Part shown: positions 1 through 8,227 of the stretch, one piece after another | Numbering within the stretch: the first letter of the stretch is position 1 | Layout: each line of letters begins with the position of its first letter | NCBI RefSeq assembly: GCF_000022205.1 | Contig: NC_012029.1 | Span: forward strand, 2,170,001-2,234,000 | Direction: 5' to 3' | Length of the DNA: 64,000 bases | DNA from: Halorubrum lacusprofundi ATCC 49239 | Lineage (GTDB): Archaea > Halobacteriota > Halobacteria > Halobacteriales > Haloferacaceae | The notes under the pieces: model-generated | What the model was told of the DNA's origin: nothing | Database searches by the model: none | The model's input: the letters and a program-made list of their open reading frames with translations, nothing else | Position numbers and translations under genes: made by a program

Positions 1-1249
1 TCCCGATCCGCTCACCCTCGATCAGCGCGCCGAGGAGGCTGTCGACGGTCATCCCCGCGACGCCCGCGAGGACGACGATCCCCCCGCCGGCGATCGCGTC
101 GCCAATCGGCATCCCGAACGCAGCAAGGCCGGCGACAAGGAGCGCGCCCGCGAGCCCGGCCAGTTCGCCCTGCCACGTCACCGCGCCGTCGGTGCCCGGC
201 TCGACTCGGCTCAGGGTCGTCACCAGCCGAGGACCGTCGTAGAGCCCGCCGATCTCCGAGGAGAGCGTGTCCGCCATCGCGGTCGCGGTCGCGCCGGCGA
301 ACGCGAAGCCGAAGAGCGCACCCGGTACGCCGACGTGGGCGGTCGCCGCGTAGCCGACGACGGCGACGAGCGCGACCGCGGAGTTCGCCAGCACGTTCCC
401 GGTGCCCCGGGCGCCCTCGTTCTCCTGTGCGACGCCTCGGTCCGCCTTCTCGTCGAAGCGGTACTTCGACGCCAACCCGCCGATCGCGTAAAACGACATG
501 AGCGTGGCGAACCAGCCGACGCCGCCGAGGACGACGGCCAGCAGCGCGGACAACACGCCCGTCAGCATACCGGGGACAGAGGCCGTGCCGAGCGCGAACG
601 AGACGTAGCCGAGCGCGCCGGTCACCGCCAGCCCGAAGGCGACGAGGGAGGCGGTGACCGCCGGGTCCAGCGCGACGAATCCCCAGACGGCGAACGCAAC
701 GAGGATGACCGTGATGTGGGCGTCTCGGTCGAACACGAGCGATCTGACGAGCGCCGCCGTGAGCGCAGCCACGGCCGCAAGGAAGACGAGTTCGGGAAGG
801 CCGTCGACGAGGCCCGCCCTGTCGGTCTGGAGCAGCACGCCGACCTGTCCCGCGAGAGCGCCGAGCGTCCCGCCGGCGACGTATCCCGCCACGAGGGGGA
901 ACTCGTCGGTGGCGCGTCCGGCGACGACTGTACGACCGAGGCGACCGCCGCCGACCGCGAGCGTTGCCGCGGCGAAGGCCTCGTACGGGAGCGGGGCGCG
1001 GGGGAGGGAGGCGAACAGCGCGAGACCGGCAGCGGCGAGCGCGAACGCGACAAATCCGTAGAGGCGCTCTTCCTCGCGGTCACCGCGCAAAGCAAGCGTT
1101 TCAAACCATCTGCCGTCGCGGACCCCGAAGAAGGCGAGGCCGGCGGCGGCGAGGAACGGCACGGCGGCGGCGTCGCCGAGTGCCGGCGCGAGGACGGCGA
1201 CCGCGGCCACCGCGGCAAAGATACTCGCCCGTCGAAGCCTCCGTATCAC
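1..1249 (-). CDS. DUF92 family integral membrane protein (3' end outside the window)
   Basis: The reading frame stays open from a GTG at 1249 down to the left edge, so the C-terminus is missing. The visible product (about 416 residues) is almost entirely hydrophobic, with roughly ten predicted membrane segments. The segment ASKYRFDEKADRG followed by GARGTGNVLANSA, and later AGMTVDSLLGA, match the conserved blocks of the DUF92 (TIGR00297) family. Plant and cyanobacterial members include phytyl-phosphate kinases of the VTE6 type, so an isoprenoid-phosphate kinase role in archaeal lipid salvage is possible but only inferred. There is no in-frame ATG upstream of the GTG before the divergent spacer, which is why I chose it. 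The opposite-strand frames over this gene are GC-driven shadows. Confidence 0.85.
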   Translation of the reverse strand, partial: MIRRLRRASIFAAVAAVAVLAPALGDAAAVPFLAAAGLAFFGVRDGRWFETLALRGDREEERLYGFVAFALAAAGLALFASLPRAPLPYEAFAAATLAVGGGRLGRTVVAGRATDEFPLVAGYVAGGTLGALAGQVGVLLQTDRAGLVDGLPELVFLAAVAALTAALVRSLVFDRDAHITVILVAFAVWGFVALDPAVTASLVAFGLAVTGALGYVSFALGTASVPGMLTGVLSALLAVVLGGVGWFATLMSFYAIGGLASKYRFDEKADRGVAQENEGARGTGNVLANSAVALVAVVGYAATAHVGVPGALFGFAFAGATATAMADTLSSEIGGLYDGPRLVTTLSRVEPGTDGAVTWQGELAGLAGALLVAGLAAFGMPIGDAIAGGGIVVLAGVAGMTVDSLLGALIEGERIG

Positions 1250-1351
1250 ACCCTCGGATACCTGGGACGCGCACTTAACGGTCCCGACACTGCCCCGTCG
1301 CCGTCGGGGAACGCTCGCCGCGGTCGCGCAGCCGTTCGGTAACTCGACGAA

Positions 1352-1465
1352 TCAGTAGCGGTACTCGTTGAACTGCACTGCGTGTCCCTCGATCACGCGA
1401 ACGGCCTGCTCCGGGTCCTCCTCGTCGTCTCCCGTCTCGTTCTCGTGTGAGGTAACCTCTCTCAT
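1352..1465 (-). CDS. Small acidic protein, 37 aa, unknown function
   Basis: A short ORF reads MREVTSHENETGDDEEDP and ends in FNEYRY. It is strongly acidic, with no membrane segment and no cysteines. Support comes from a good TATA box (TTTATATT, complement of 1488-1495) centred about 26 nt before the ATG, the spacing expected for a leaderless haloarchaeal mRNA. A longer frame running through it from 1744 is the antisense of the HAD gene and is not credible. Function is unknown and I recognise no family. Confidence 0.55.
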   Translation of the reverse strand: MREVTSHENETGDDEEDPEQAVRVIEGHAVQFNEYRY

Positions 1466-1487
1466 ACTTTGATGGAAGCAACTATTC

Positions 1488-1495
1488 AATATAAA
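1488..1495 (-). promoter_or_regulatory. TATA box of the 37-aa gene
   Basis: TTTATATT on the minus strand lies about 26 nt upstream of the ATG at 1465, which would put transcription start at or near the start codon. Confidence 0.55.
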
Positions 1496-1569
1496 TGTTA
1501 CCCGTGAGGCGGAAGTGGTCGACGCCGCGATCAACACCTGAGGGGTCGGCCGTGTCGATGTGCCCACTC

Positions 1570-2349
1570 TCAGCCGATGACGCGGTCGATATCCCCGAGA
1601 TCGTCGAGCACGTAGTCCGGCGAGACGCTCGCGTCCGCGACGGCCGCCTCGTTCGTGACGCCGGACAGCACCAGTGCGGTGGTCATCCCGGCGCGTTCGC
1701 CGAGCGCGATGTCGGTGTTGAGCCGATCCCCGACGACGAGACACTCTTCGGGGGGGTACGGCAGTCGCTCGCGGACCATCTCGATCGCTGTTTCCGAGGG
1801 CTTCCCGAGGACCGCGTCCGGCTCGCGCTCGGCGACGCCCGCGATCGCGTTGATCACGGCCCCGGAACCCGGCACGTCGCGCTCGGGAGCCGGGATGACC
1901 ACGTCGGGGTCGGTGCCGATGAAGGGGATGTCACGGTCGAGTGCCCACAGCGCCGTACAGAGGTCGTCGTAATCGAACTCTCGATCGATCGAGGCCACGA
2001 GCGCGTCCGCGGCGTCGACGTCGTCGGTCGTCGCGAGCCCGGCCGCCTCGAACTGGTCGAGCAGCCCCGAGCTGCCGATACACAGCAGCTCGTCGTCCGC
2101 GTGGCGCTCGCGCAGGTACCGCGTCGTCACGGTTCCGGCCGTGAACACCTGGTCCGGATTGATCTCGTAGCCCGCGGTTCCGAGCCGGTCGACGTACGCC
2201 GGCGGGGTCTTCGTCGGGTTGTTCGAGACAAACAGCGTCTCGACCCCGGCCTCGCGGAGCCGCCGGTAACCCGCCGGCGCGCCGGGGATCGGATCGTTGC
2301 CTCGTACGACCGTACCGTCCACGTCGAGGACGGCGCCGCTGAACTTCAT
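1570..2349 (-). CDS. HAD-superfamily phosphatase, NagD-like (class IIA)
   Basis: The 259-residue product has all four HAD motifs: DVDGTVV near residue 9 (nucleophile and acid/base aspartates), SNNPTKTP near 43 (motif II), the lysine in LGKPSE near 183, and GDRLNTD near 209 (metal-binding acidic pair). The cap between motifs II and III and the length fit the NagD / p-nitrophenyl-phosphatase group, cytosolic enzymes that hydrolyse sugar phosphates, nucleotides or 2-phosphoglycolate. The exact substrate cannot be read from sequence. I start at the ATG at 2349 (MKFSGAVLDVDG) because the family begins a few residues before motif I; the 34-residue upstream extension is arginine-rich and does not fit the family. 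Confidence 0.9.
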   Translation of the reverse strand: MKFSGAVLDVDGTVVRGNDPIPGAPAGYRRLREAGVETLFVSNNPTKTPPAYVDRLGTAGYEINPDQVFTAGTVTTRYLRERHADDELLCIGSSGLLDQFEAAGLATTDDVDAADALVASIDREFDYDDLCTALWALDRDIPFIGTDPDVVIPAPERDVPGSGAVINAIAGVAEREPDAVLGKPSETAIEMVRERLPYPPEECLVVGDRLNTDIALGERAGMTTALVLSGVTNEAAVADASVSPDYVLDDLGDIDRVIG

Positions 2350-2548
2350 GCGACGGCTCAGGGCGCCACAATGGTAGGGGTTGCGCCGCTTCCTCTTCCG
2401 CATCGCTCTCGCCCTATCCGCATCGCGCTCGCCCTTCCGCCTCACCCCCACCCTTTCGACTCGATCACCGTTATTTCACATCCGGTACCCGTTCCATCTT
2501 CGGGATAACGGAAGCGTAAAGCGGGGTCGTTCCCAATCGGGAATCACT

Positions 2549-3322
2549 GTGACGACGACTCAGGTGACGCTGATCCAGATCGACAACTACGGGCCGTGGA
2601 CGGTGACGCCGGAGCCGCGCCGGGAAATGGATCTCCAATCCCTCCAGTCGCGGCTCTTCGCCGACATCGCCCAGTTCATGGGTCCGCGGGACGCCTACGT
2701 CTTCTCCACCCGCTACGACAACATGATCGCCGTGACGAACGGGCTCGACGGCGCGGCCCACGCGGCGCTCCAGGAGTCGATCGGGAACCGCTACCCGGTG
2801 AGCGTCAGCCTCGGGACCGGGGTCTCAGAGCGTCCGATCGACGCCCTGGAGGCGGCGAACCGCCTGCTCCAAACCGAAGGGAGCGCGCAAGACGAGAGCC
2901 GAACCGAGGTGCTCGCCGGCGACTACCTCACCGAGACGGCTCCGTCGGACCTCCAGATTGCCCACTTCGACGTGGTGAACGTGACCGGGAAGTACACCGA
3001 CCGCCTCAACGAGTTCGACACGTTCCTCAACATCGAGCGTGCCTACGGCTCGCTGACGCGATACCTCCGAGAATCCCACGGCGCCCTCTCGTTTTTCGTC
3101 GGCGGCGACAACGTCGTCGCCGTCTGTCCGGACCTCCCCGAGGGGGCGTTCGCCGACACGGTCGCGCACGTGGCCGACGACGTCGACATCGAACTGCAGG
3201 TCGGCGTCGGTCGCGGTGCCTCCGCCCACGAGGCAGGATTCGCGGCCAAACACGCGCTCGAAGCGTGCCGAAACGACGGAACGAGCGTCGAACTGTCAGT
3301 CGCTCCGGCACTCAGCGACTGA
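2549..3322 (+). CDS. arfA: GTP cyclohydrolase III (archaeal, formylamino-pyrimidine forming)
   Basis: The 257-residue product matches archaeal GTP cyclohydrolase III (EC 3.5.4.29), which opens the guanine ring of GTP to 2-amino-5-formylamino-6-ribosylamino-pyrimidinone phosphate, the entry step to archaeal riboflavin and the deazaflavin of F420. Recognisable blocks are the N-terminal QVTLIQIDNYGPWTVTPEPRRE, then FSTRYDNM, FFVGGDN and the C-terminal VGVGRG. The family has two ferredoxin-like half-domains, and both halves are visible. I chose the GTG at 2549 because family members begin TxxQVTLIQIDNYGPW; the upstream extension to 2381 is low-complexity. It is divergent from the HAD phosphatase across about 200 bp. 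Confidence 0.92.
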   Translation: MTTTQVTLIQIDNYGPWTVTPEPRREMDLQSLQSRLFADIAQFMGPRDAYVFSTRYDNMIAVTNGLDGAAHAALQESIGNRYPVSVSLGTGVSERPIDALEAANRLLQTEGSAQDESRTEVLAGDYLTETAPSDLQIAHFDVVNVTGKYTDRLNEFDTFLNIERAYGSLTRYLRESHGALSFFVGGDNVVAVCPDLPEGAFADTVAHVADDVDIELQVGVGRGASAHEAGFAAKHALEACRNDGTSVELSVAPALSD

Positions 3323-3394
3323 GCGTCGGGTCTGCGGAAGTCGTCTTTTCGACGCTCCCGAAGGATTATCACTCCAGATAATTTGGTTGTGACG

Positions 3395-3402
3395 TTTTTA
3401 TA
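3395..3402 (+). promoter_or_regulatory. TATA box before the 76-aa gene
   Basis: TTTTTATA is centred about 29 nt upstream of the ATG at 3428, implying a leader of only a few bases. Confidence 0.5.
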
Positions 3403-3427
3403 GGCCCGGTCGGAACACTCGGTCAAC

Positions 3428-3658
3428 ATGTCCGATGACATAGTGTTCGTCTGCACGGCGGACAACTGCGACGAGGGGCCGTGGGAGGGGTCTCACGACG
3501 CGATGGCCCACTGCGCCGAACACCCGGACCACGGTTACACCGGGCGTCCGCTCGATGAGGTCGACAAAGTCATTCCCGCGACGGCAACGCGAAAGCGCGA
3601 TAATCGAAATCTCCAGCACAAGGGGCATCCAAAGGGTGCGCTCGCGCAGGACGACTGA
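3428..3658 (+). CDS. Small Cys/His protein, 76 aa, unknown function
   Basis: The product begins MSDDIVFVCTADNCDEGPW. It has a C-x4-C pair near residues 9-14, followed by histidines and a third cysteine (HDAMAHCAEHPDHGY), a spacing compatible with a small zinc-binding fold. The C-terminal third is basic (KRDNRNLQHKGHPKG). It has its own TATA box. No family is recognised, and a nucleic-acid-binding role would be a guess. Real-gene support: good promoter spacing, GC-rich third positions and lack of a better frame. Confidence 0.6.
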   Translation: MSDDIVFVCTADNCDEGPWEGSHDAMAHCAEHPDHGYTGRPLDEVDKVIPATATRKRDNRNLQHKGHPKGALAQDD

Positions 3659-3834
3659 CCGCGCCCGCGAACGGACCGCCCGCGGGACTCGCGTTTGCGG
3701 CCGGGGGCGGCTCCCGGCGATCCGCGTCTCGCGGCCCCGCGACGATTGACGAGCGCTCCGCGACACCTCCCATCTCTGATGGGTCGTTCTCGCGGTTTTC
3801 GCCGTTTCTGCGTTTCTCGTCTCCGCGTTCCCCG

Positions 3835-4041
3835 TCAGGCTTCGTCGAAGAGTCCGAGGTCCTCTGCAACGAGGTCTGCGAGCTGGTCTTTCAGCGCGGG
3901 GTCGACCTCCGCAATCTCCTCTCCGTCGTGTTTCCCGTCGTTGTGTTTGGCGAGCGCGTCCGCCACGTCGGACAGCGGCACGCTGGTTTCCGTCTCGCAG
4001 TCGGTACACACGATTGGGACGGACGGTTCGTCGGTGGACAT
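3835..4041 (-). CDS. Small CxxC protein, 68 aa, unknown function
   Basis: The product starts MSTDEPSVPIVCTDCETET: a single CxxC knuckle near residues 12-15, then an amphipathic acidic helix-rich region (DVADALAKHNDGKHDGEE, DPALKDQLADLVAEDLGLFDEA). One knuckle alone may bind zinc as a dimer or with the following histidines. It is tail-to-tail with the 76-aa gene and downstream of the PadR gene on the same strand (89 bp gap). The longer frame from 4305 is antisense to the PadR tail. Function unknown. Confidence 0.6.
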   Translation of the reverse strand: MSTDEPSVPIVCTDCETETSVPLSDVADALAKHNDGKHDGEEIAEVDPALKDQLADLVAEDLGLFDEA

Positions 4042-4129
4042 TGTCCGGATAGACACGGGTGACCCGTATAGACTTTCGGGACGGGGGCGGCCGGCGGGGT
4101 CCGTTCCGGGGGAGGGGGCGCGTGCTCCG

Positions 4130-4762
4130 TTAGTCCACCGCTCCGGACGACGCGGACTCGGGGTCCTCAGAATCGTCCGTGTTCGACTCCTCGCCGTCCG
4201 CAGCGCCGCCTTCGGCTCCCTCGGTCGCTTCGTCACTCGCTTCCTCTCGCTCGTCGCGTTCCGCTGCCGCGGAGAACTCCTCCGGCGTGGCGTCGATCCG
4301 CTCAAACGCCCCGAAATCGCGCTCGTGATGGCGGATTATCTGCTCGACGATCCACGCGCTGTAGCGCTCGGAGTACGCCCACTCGCCCTCGGCGTCGTCC
4401 ACCTCGAACCGGTCGTCGGTGGCGAGCGCGGCGTACAGGTGGTAGAAGCCGAGCACCACGTCGCCGAACTCCTTCGCCTCGGCACCGATCTCGCGGCGTT
4501 TCTCGACGAGTTCCTCGCGGCCCGCGTCGGTGAGCGCGAAGTACTTGCGGTCGGGCTCGTCGGCGCGCTCGACGCGCTCGGCGACGCCCTCCTCCTCGAA
4601 CTTGTAGAGGATCGGGTACACCGACCCGTACGAAGGCTCCCAGTGGCCGCCGCTGATTTCGGTGATATCGCCCAGCAGCTCGTATCCGTATCGGGGTCGC
4701 TCGGCGAGTAGCTCCAACACGAGATACGAGATCAGTCCTTTCGGCGGCCCGCTTTTCCGCAT
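4130..4762 (-). CDS. PadR-family transcriptional regulator
   Basis: This 210-residue protein has a PadR winged helix at residues 1-85: KGLISYLVLELLAERPRYGYEL, then GSVYPILYKFEEEGV (recognition helix region) and a wing ending RKYFALTDAGREEL. A middle helical dimerisation region follows, and the tail after about residue 165 is disordered and acid-rich (EEASDEATEG, ESNTDDSEDPES), typical of halophile proteins. PadR proteins usually repress detoxification, membrane or transport genes. It lies 84 bp downstream of the UbiA/cyclase-domain fusion on the same strand, so cotranscription and control of that membrane enzyme are plausible but inferred. Confidence 0.88.
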   Translation of the reverse strand: MRKSGPPKGLISYLVLELLAERPRYGYELLGDITEISGGHWEPSYGSVYPILYKFEEEGVAERVERADEPDRKYFALTDAGREELVEKRREIGAEAKEFGDVVLGFYHLYAALATDDRFEVDDAEGEWAYSERYSAWIVEQIIRHHERDFGAFERIDATPEEFSAAAERDEREEASDEATEGAEGGAADGEESNTDDSEDPESASSGAVD

Positions 4763-4846
4763 CGTCCCTACGTTTCTGAGTCGTCGTGAAAGGGTTTCGG
4801 TCGCGGCGATCGGTAGTCGAACTGCGAGGTCGAACCGCGAGCGTGT

Positions 4847-6043
4847 TCACCTGTGAGTATCGCTTCGAGACGCGTCGTCCGACTCGGCCGAGAGCGTCCG
4901 GATGGTCTCGTGAATGCCGAGGACAAGTGCCGGCACGACGATCATGAAGAGGTGCTCCTCGATCGGGATCCCGAACAGGTCGTATCCGGTGCGCATCGTG
5001 ATCTCGAAGACGCCGATCTCCAGCGTGTACCAGTCCCAGAGGTACGCGATCGGATACAGGGCGGCGATCGTCCGGGCCGACTGACGGAGCGCGCCGGCGT
5101 AGCGGAGCAGGCCGAACGCGAGCGCGCCGAAGACGATCTCGGTGGCGAGGTACGTGTACGACCCGAGAACGGTGATGTCCGGAAGCGGGGTGCCGGACAG
5201 CGGTCGAAACCAGACGGCCACGATCAGGACGGCCAGGAAGACGTAGGCGCCACGGATCAGTAGCATCGTCGCGATCGTCGGGCGGGCCCGTCTGGCCACC
5301 AGTGCTATCGGGGCGAACGCGAGCGCCGCGGCCGGCGCCGACGGGGGAAACAGTCCGTCGACTGTCCCCCAGAGAACGCCGACGAGCCCGGCCATCAGCA
5401 GAGAGAACGCCAGCGTCCGGGCTCGGGGTCGGCCGAGCAGTACCGAGACGGTCCGTTTGTCGATCGATCTGTCGTACGCGTAGTCCTGTTCGTCGTCGAT
5501 GATCTTCACCCCGGCGAGTGTCACGAGGAAGACGAGCGCGAATCCGAGTATCGCCGCGGTCATCTCGGTCGTCTGGACGTAGAACCCGCCGAGCAGCGCG
5601 AGCGCGATGCCGCTCGGGTACCCCAGCGTCGTGGTGAGCGGATTCGTATCGAGCTGTGGCGCGTGGAGATACCCGATGAACCAGGTCGGAAGGGTGACGA
5701 GCGCGGCGCCCGGGCCGACGAATACTCCGAGCGTGAGCGTACAGACGGCGAAGCCGACGCCGGCGGCGAGAAGGGAGAGGCGACAGCCGCGGATCGTCAT
5801 CGGATGGTCGTCGTCCTCGCCGCGCCGATGGAAGTCGACGTAGCCGTCCTTCACGTGTGCCGTATACACCGCGAAGAAGATCGCGGTCATGTGAATCGCG
5901 CCCACCGAGAGCGCGAACTCGCCGGCGACGGCCGCACCGAACCACGAGGCCGCAAGCGGCGGCAACATGAACACCGGGTGGACCTGCGAGAGCAACGCCC
6001 GCAGGTCAGCCTGTAGTCCGTGTTCGTGCCGAGCGATGGCCAT
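4847..6043 (-). CDS. UbiA-type prenyltransferase fused to a lycopene-cyclase-type (CrtY) domain
   Basis: This 398-residue, highly hydrophobic protein has two parts. Residues about 10-280 look like a UbiA prenyltransferase with 7-9 membrane helices and a second acidic motif IIDDEQDYAYDRSIDKRT, close to the UbiA D-x3-D-x3-D pattern before a K-T. The first acidic motif is degenerate (HVKDGYVDFHRRGEDDDH in place of NDxxDxxxD). Residues about 290-385 contain a carotenoid-cyclase domain: WDWYTLEIGVFEI, then TGYDLFGIPIEEHLFM, matching the GxPIEExLFF signature of CrtY/CarR half-domains. Only one cyclase half-domain is present, whereas active lycopene cyclases have two. A role in C40/C50 carotenoid modification (elongation with end-group cyclisation or hydration) is inferred. 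It is divergent from pitA and upstream of a PadR regulator. Confidence 0.8.
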   Translation of the reverse strand: MAIARHEHGLQADLRALLSQVHPVFMLPPLAASWFGAAVAGEFALSVGAIHMTAIFFAVYTAHVKDGYVDFHRRGEDDDHPMTIRGCRLSLLAAGVGFAVCTLTLGVFVGPGAALVTLPTWFIGYLHAPQLDTNPLTTTLGYPSGIALALLGGFYVQTTEMTAAILGFALVFLVTLAGVKIIDDEQDYAYDRSIDKRTVSVLLGRPRARTLAFSLLMAGLVGVLWGTVDGLFPPSAPAAALAFAPIALVARRARPTIATMLLIRGAYVFLAVLIVAVWFRPLSGTPLPDITVLGSYTYLATEIVFGALAFGLLRYAGALRQSARTIAALYPIAYLWDWYTLEIGVFEITMRTGYDLFGIPIEEHLFMIVVPALVLGIHETIRTLSAESDDASRSDTHR

Positions 6044-6185
6044 GCGTCACCAACGCGCTAATCATGATTAATCTTGTTGGCGGTTTCACACGTGTGGCTA
6101 CTCGACTCACCGAGACGACTTCGGTCCCGGAGACGCGACGGCGACGACTCGCAAACCCCTAAGTCCCGGCGACCCAAGTCGGCGT

Positions 6186-7748
6186 ATGGTCGAGGCACCA
6201 CAGACCGAGGAGGGGTGGTTCGCGCTGCACGACTTCCGCTCTATCGACTGGGACGCGTGGCGAGACGCCCCCGAGCGAGAGCGGAAACGGGCGATCGAGG
6301 AGGGCAAGGCCTTCCTGAAACACCGGGAGCTGGTCGCCGACGCCGACGAGGGCGACTCCGGGCTGTTCTCCGTTCTCGGGCACAAGGCCGACCTGCTGTT
6401 CGTCCACTTCCGCCCCACGCTCGACGACCTCTCGTCGATCGAGCGCCGGTTCGAGGACACTGCGCTCGCGAACTTCACCGAGCGGACGACCTCCTACGTC
6501 TCCGTCACCGAGGTCTCCGGCTACGTCTCCGACGAGTTCTTCGAGGACCCCGAATCGGTCGATACGGGGCTCAAACGCTACATCGAGGGGAAAATGACGC
6601 CGGAGATCCCCGACGACGAGTACGTCTGCTTCTACCCGATGAGCAAGCGCCGCGGCGAGGAGTACAACTGGTACGACCTCTCCTTTGAGGACCGCGCCGA
6701 CCTCATGGCCGACCACGGCGAGGTCGGCAAGGAGTACGCCGGCAAGATCAAGCAGGTGATCGCCTCCTCCGTCGGCTTCGACAGCCACGAGTGGGGCGTT
6801 ACCCTGTTCGGCTCGGACCCGACCGACATCAAGGACATCGTCTACGAGATGCGCTTCGACCCCGCCTCCTCGCGATACGGCGAGTTCGGCGAGTTCTACA
6901 TCGGTCGCCGGTTCCCGCCCGAGGATCTGGGCGCGTACTTCGCGGGCGAGACGGTGCCGACGCCAGCGGGCGACGGCGATACCGGAGATACCGAGGACGG
7001 GCACGGACACGCTCACGGCGAGGGCCACGACCATGCCGGTTCCGGCGGCGGATCCGCACACGGCGACCACCCCCACGGCGAGGAGGAGACGAGCGGCGAG
7101 GGCGACCACCCGCATTCGGGTGAGGAGGGCGGACACGGCGGCGAGGATGGTGACGACCCCTCCGACGCCGATATCCGCGGCGAGCTCGCGGATCTCAACA
7201 TCTACGCCGGTAAACCCAGCGGCGAGGACGTGTACGCGACTGTGCTCTACAGCGAGGCCGACGTCGACGAGTTGTTCGACGAGGTCGAGGGGCTCCGCGG
7301 CAACTTCGACCACTACGGCACCCACGTGAAGACGGCGGTGTACGAGGGTCGCGTGACCGATCGCGCCGCGGTCGTCTCCATCTGGGACACGGCCTCCGCC
7401 GCCGAGACCGCGGCCGGCTTCCTCTCGGAGCTACCGGAGGTCGTCGCCCGCGCCGGCGAGGAGTCCGGATTCGGCACGATGGGGATGTTCTACACCGTCA
7501 AGCCGGAACATCAGGAGGACTTCACCGACACCTTCGACGACGTCGGGGAGATACTCGCGGAGATGGACGGCCACGTCGAGACCGACCTGATGATGAACGT
7601 CGAAGACGAGAACGACATGTTCATCGCGAGCCAGTGGCACGCCAAGGAGGACGCGATGGCGTTCTTCGGCTCCGACGAGTTCCGCGAGACGGTCCAGTGG
7701 GGCCGAGAGGTGCTGGCCGACCGGCCGCGTCACGTCTTCCTGGCGTAA
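6186..7748 (+). CDS. pitA: PitA heme-binding protein: chlorite-dismutase/HemQ-like domain, His-rich linker, monooxygenase-like domain
   Basis: This 520-residue fusion protein is typical of haloarchaea. Residues about 1-245 are a chlorite-dismutase/coproheme-decarboxylase-like domain (FRSIDWDAW, CFYPMSKRRGEEYNWYDLSFEDRADLM, then SVGFDSHEWGVTLFG). Residues about 255-325 form a Gly/Asp/His-rich linker with a dozen or so histidines, likely metal or heme binding. Residues about 330-520 hold two ferredoxin-like segments of the antibiotic-biosynthesis-monooxygenase type. The Haloferax homologue binds heme. A role in heme synthesis or heme/iron handling is inferred from the Cld/HemQ family. The ATG at 6186 directly precedes the conserved EGWFALHDFR segment. 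It is transcribed away from the carotenoid fusion gene. Confidence 0.92.
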   Translation: MVEAPQTEEGWFALHDFRSIDWDAWRDAPERERKRAIEEGKAFLKHRELVADADEGDSGLFSVLGHKADLLFVHFRPTLDDLSSIERRFEDTALANFTERTTSYVSVTEVSGYVSDEFFEDPESVDTGLKRYIEGKMTPEIPDDEYVCFYPMSKRRGEEYNWYDLSFEDRADLMADHGEVGKEYAGKIKQVIASSVGFDSHEWGVTLFGSDPTDIKDIVYEMRFDPASSRYGEFGEFYIGRRFPPEDLGAYFAGETVPTPAGDGDTGDTEDGHGHAHGEGHDHAGSGGGSAHGDHPHGEEETSGEGDHPHSGEEGGHGGEDGDDPSDADIRGELADLNIYAGKPSGEDVYATVLYSEADVDELFDEVEGLRGNFDHYGTHVKTAVYEGRVTDRAAVVSIWDTASAAETAAGFLSELPEVVARAGEESGFGTMGMFYTVKPEHQEDFTDTFDDVGEILAEMDGHVETDLMMNVEDENDMFIASQWHAKEDAMAFFGSDEFRETVQWGREVLADRPRHVFLA

Positions 7749-7907
7749 GTCGGGGCATACGCGGAGCGGTATTTATAAGCGGTTTTCCGCGCGGTTAATC
7801 GCTTATAAGCGACTTTATAATCGATCAACAGCGCCGACAGCAGCAGTACAGCCACGGAAGAGTTACTCGAGAAAGCCGAGACTACTCGGCTAGACCAGTT
7901 AGAAACC

Positions 7908-7920
7908 GCACCGGCCGAGA
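7908..7920 (+). repeat. 13-bp copy of the tRNA-Gly 3' end (att-like direct repeat)
   Basis: GCACCGGCCGAGA here is identical to 8095-8107, which is the 3' acceptor and T-arm end of the tRNA-Gly gene (that gene reads on the minus strand). The two copies are 187 bp apart. Copies of a tRNA 3' end beside the intact tRNA are the usual scar of tyrosine-recombinase integration. No integrase gene lies between them, so this could be a decayed or collapsed insertion, or chance. Confidence 0.5.
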
Positions 7921-7934
7921 CTCCCCGCGAGCAG

Positions 7935-7982
7935 AGAGGGACCGATGGTCCCTCTTGCAGCCGGCGCGTAGCGCCGGCGACG
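7935..7982 (+). repeat. Double-hairpin intergenic repeat, copy 1
   Basis: Two adjacent perfect hairpins: AGAGGGACC-GAT-GGTCCCTCT (7935-7955), then GCCGGCGC-GTA-GCGCCGGC starting at 7960. The second hairpin and its flanks (7957-7982) match 29727-29752 at 25 of 26 positions. The first hairpin differs in sequence but is conserved as a hairpin. The whole stretch 7749-8093 has no credible gene. It also carries several TTATAAGC motifs (about 7788-7830). Confidence 0.7.
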
Positions 7983-8093
7983 AAGCGAACGAGGAGTCTG
8001 GGCGGTGCACGACCGAAGGGAGTTACTGAACGAAGTGAGACAAACGTCGACTGACGCAGTTACTCGGTGATTTCTCTCACTATGTTCGAGAAA

Positions 8094-8164
8094 TGCACCG
8101 GCCGAGATTTGAACTCGGGTTGCAACCATGGCAAGGTTGCGTGATACCACTACACTACCGGTGC
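8094..8164 (-). tRNA. tRNA-Gly (GCC)
   Basis: On the minus strand the gene begins GCACCGG and ends CCGGTGC plus discriminator A. The anticodon loop CTTGCCA carries GCC. The T arm has the GTTCAAATC core. Length is 71 nt without an encoded CCA, as usual in haloarchaea. No intron. All four stems can be drawn. Confidence 0.97.
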
Positions 8165-8227
8165 GTGCTTCGCATCCACTGATTGGATGGAGGGTTACTT
8201 AAATCTGTCACATCCGACCGACTCGAC

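Noticed and set aside
335-1342. Long plus-strand ORF of 335 codons over the DUF92 gene
   Set aside because: Arg/Glu/Gly-rich shadow with no family; the minus strand encodes a clear membrane protein.
4302-5945. 547-codon minus ORF in another frame over PadR and the UbiA fusion
   Set aside because: Very arginine-rich and spans two real genes in another frame.
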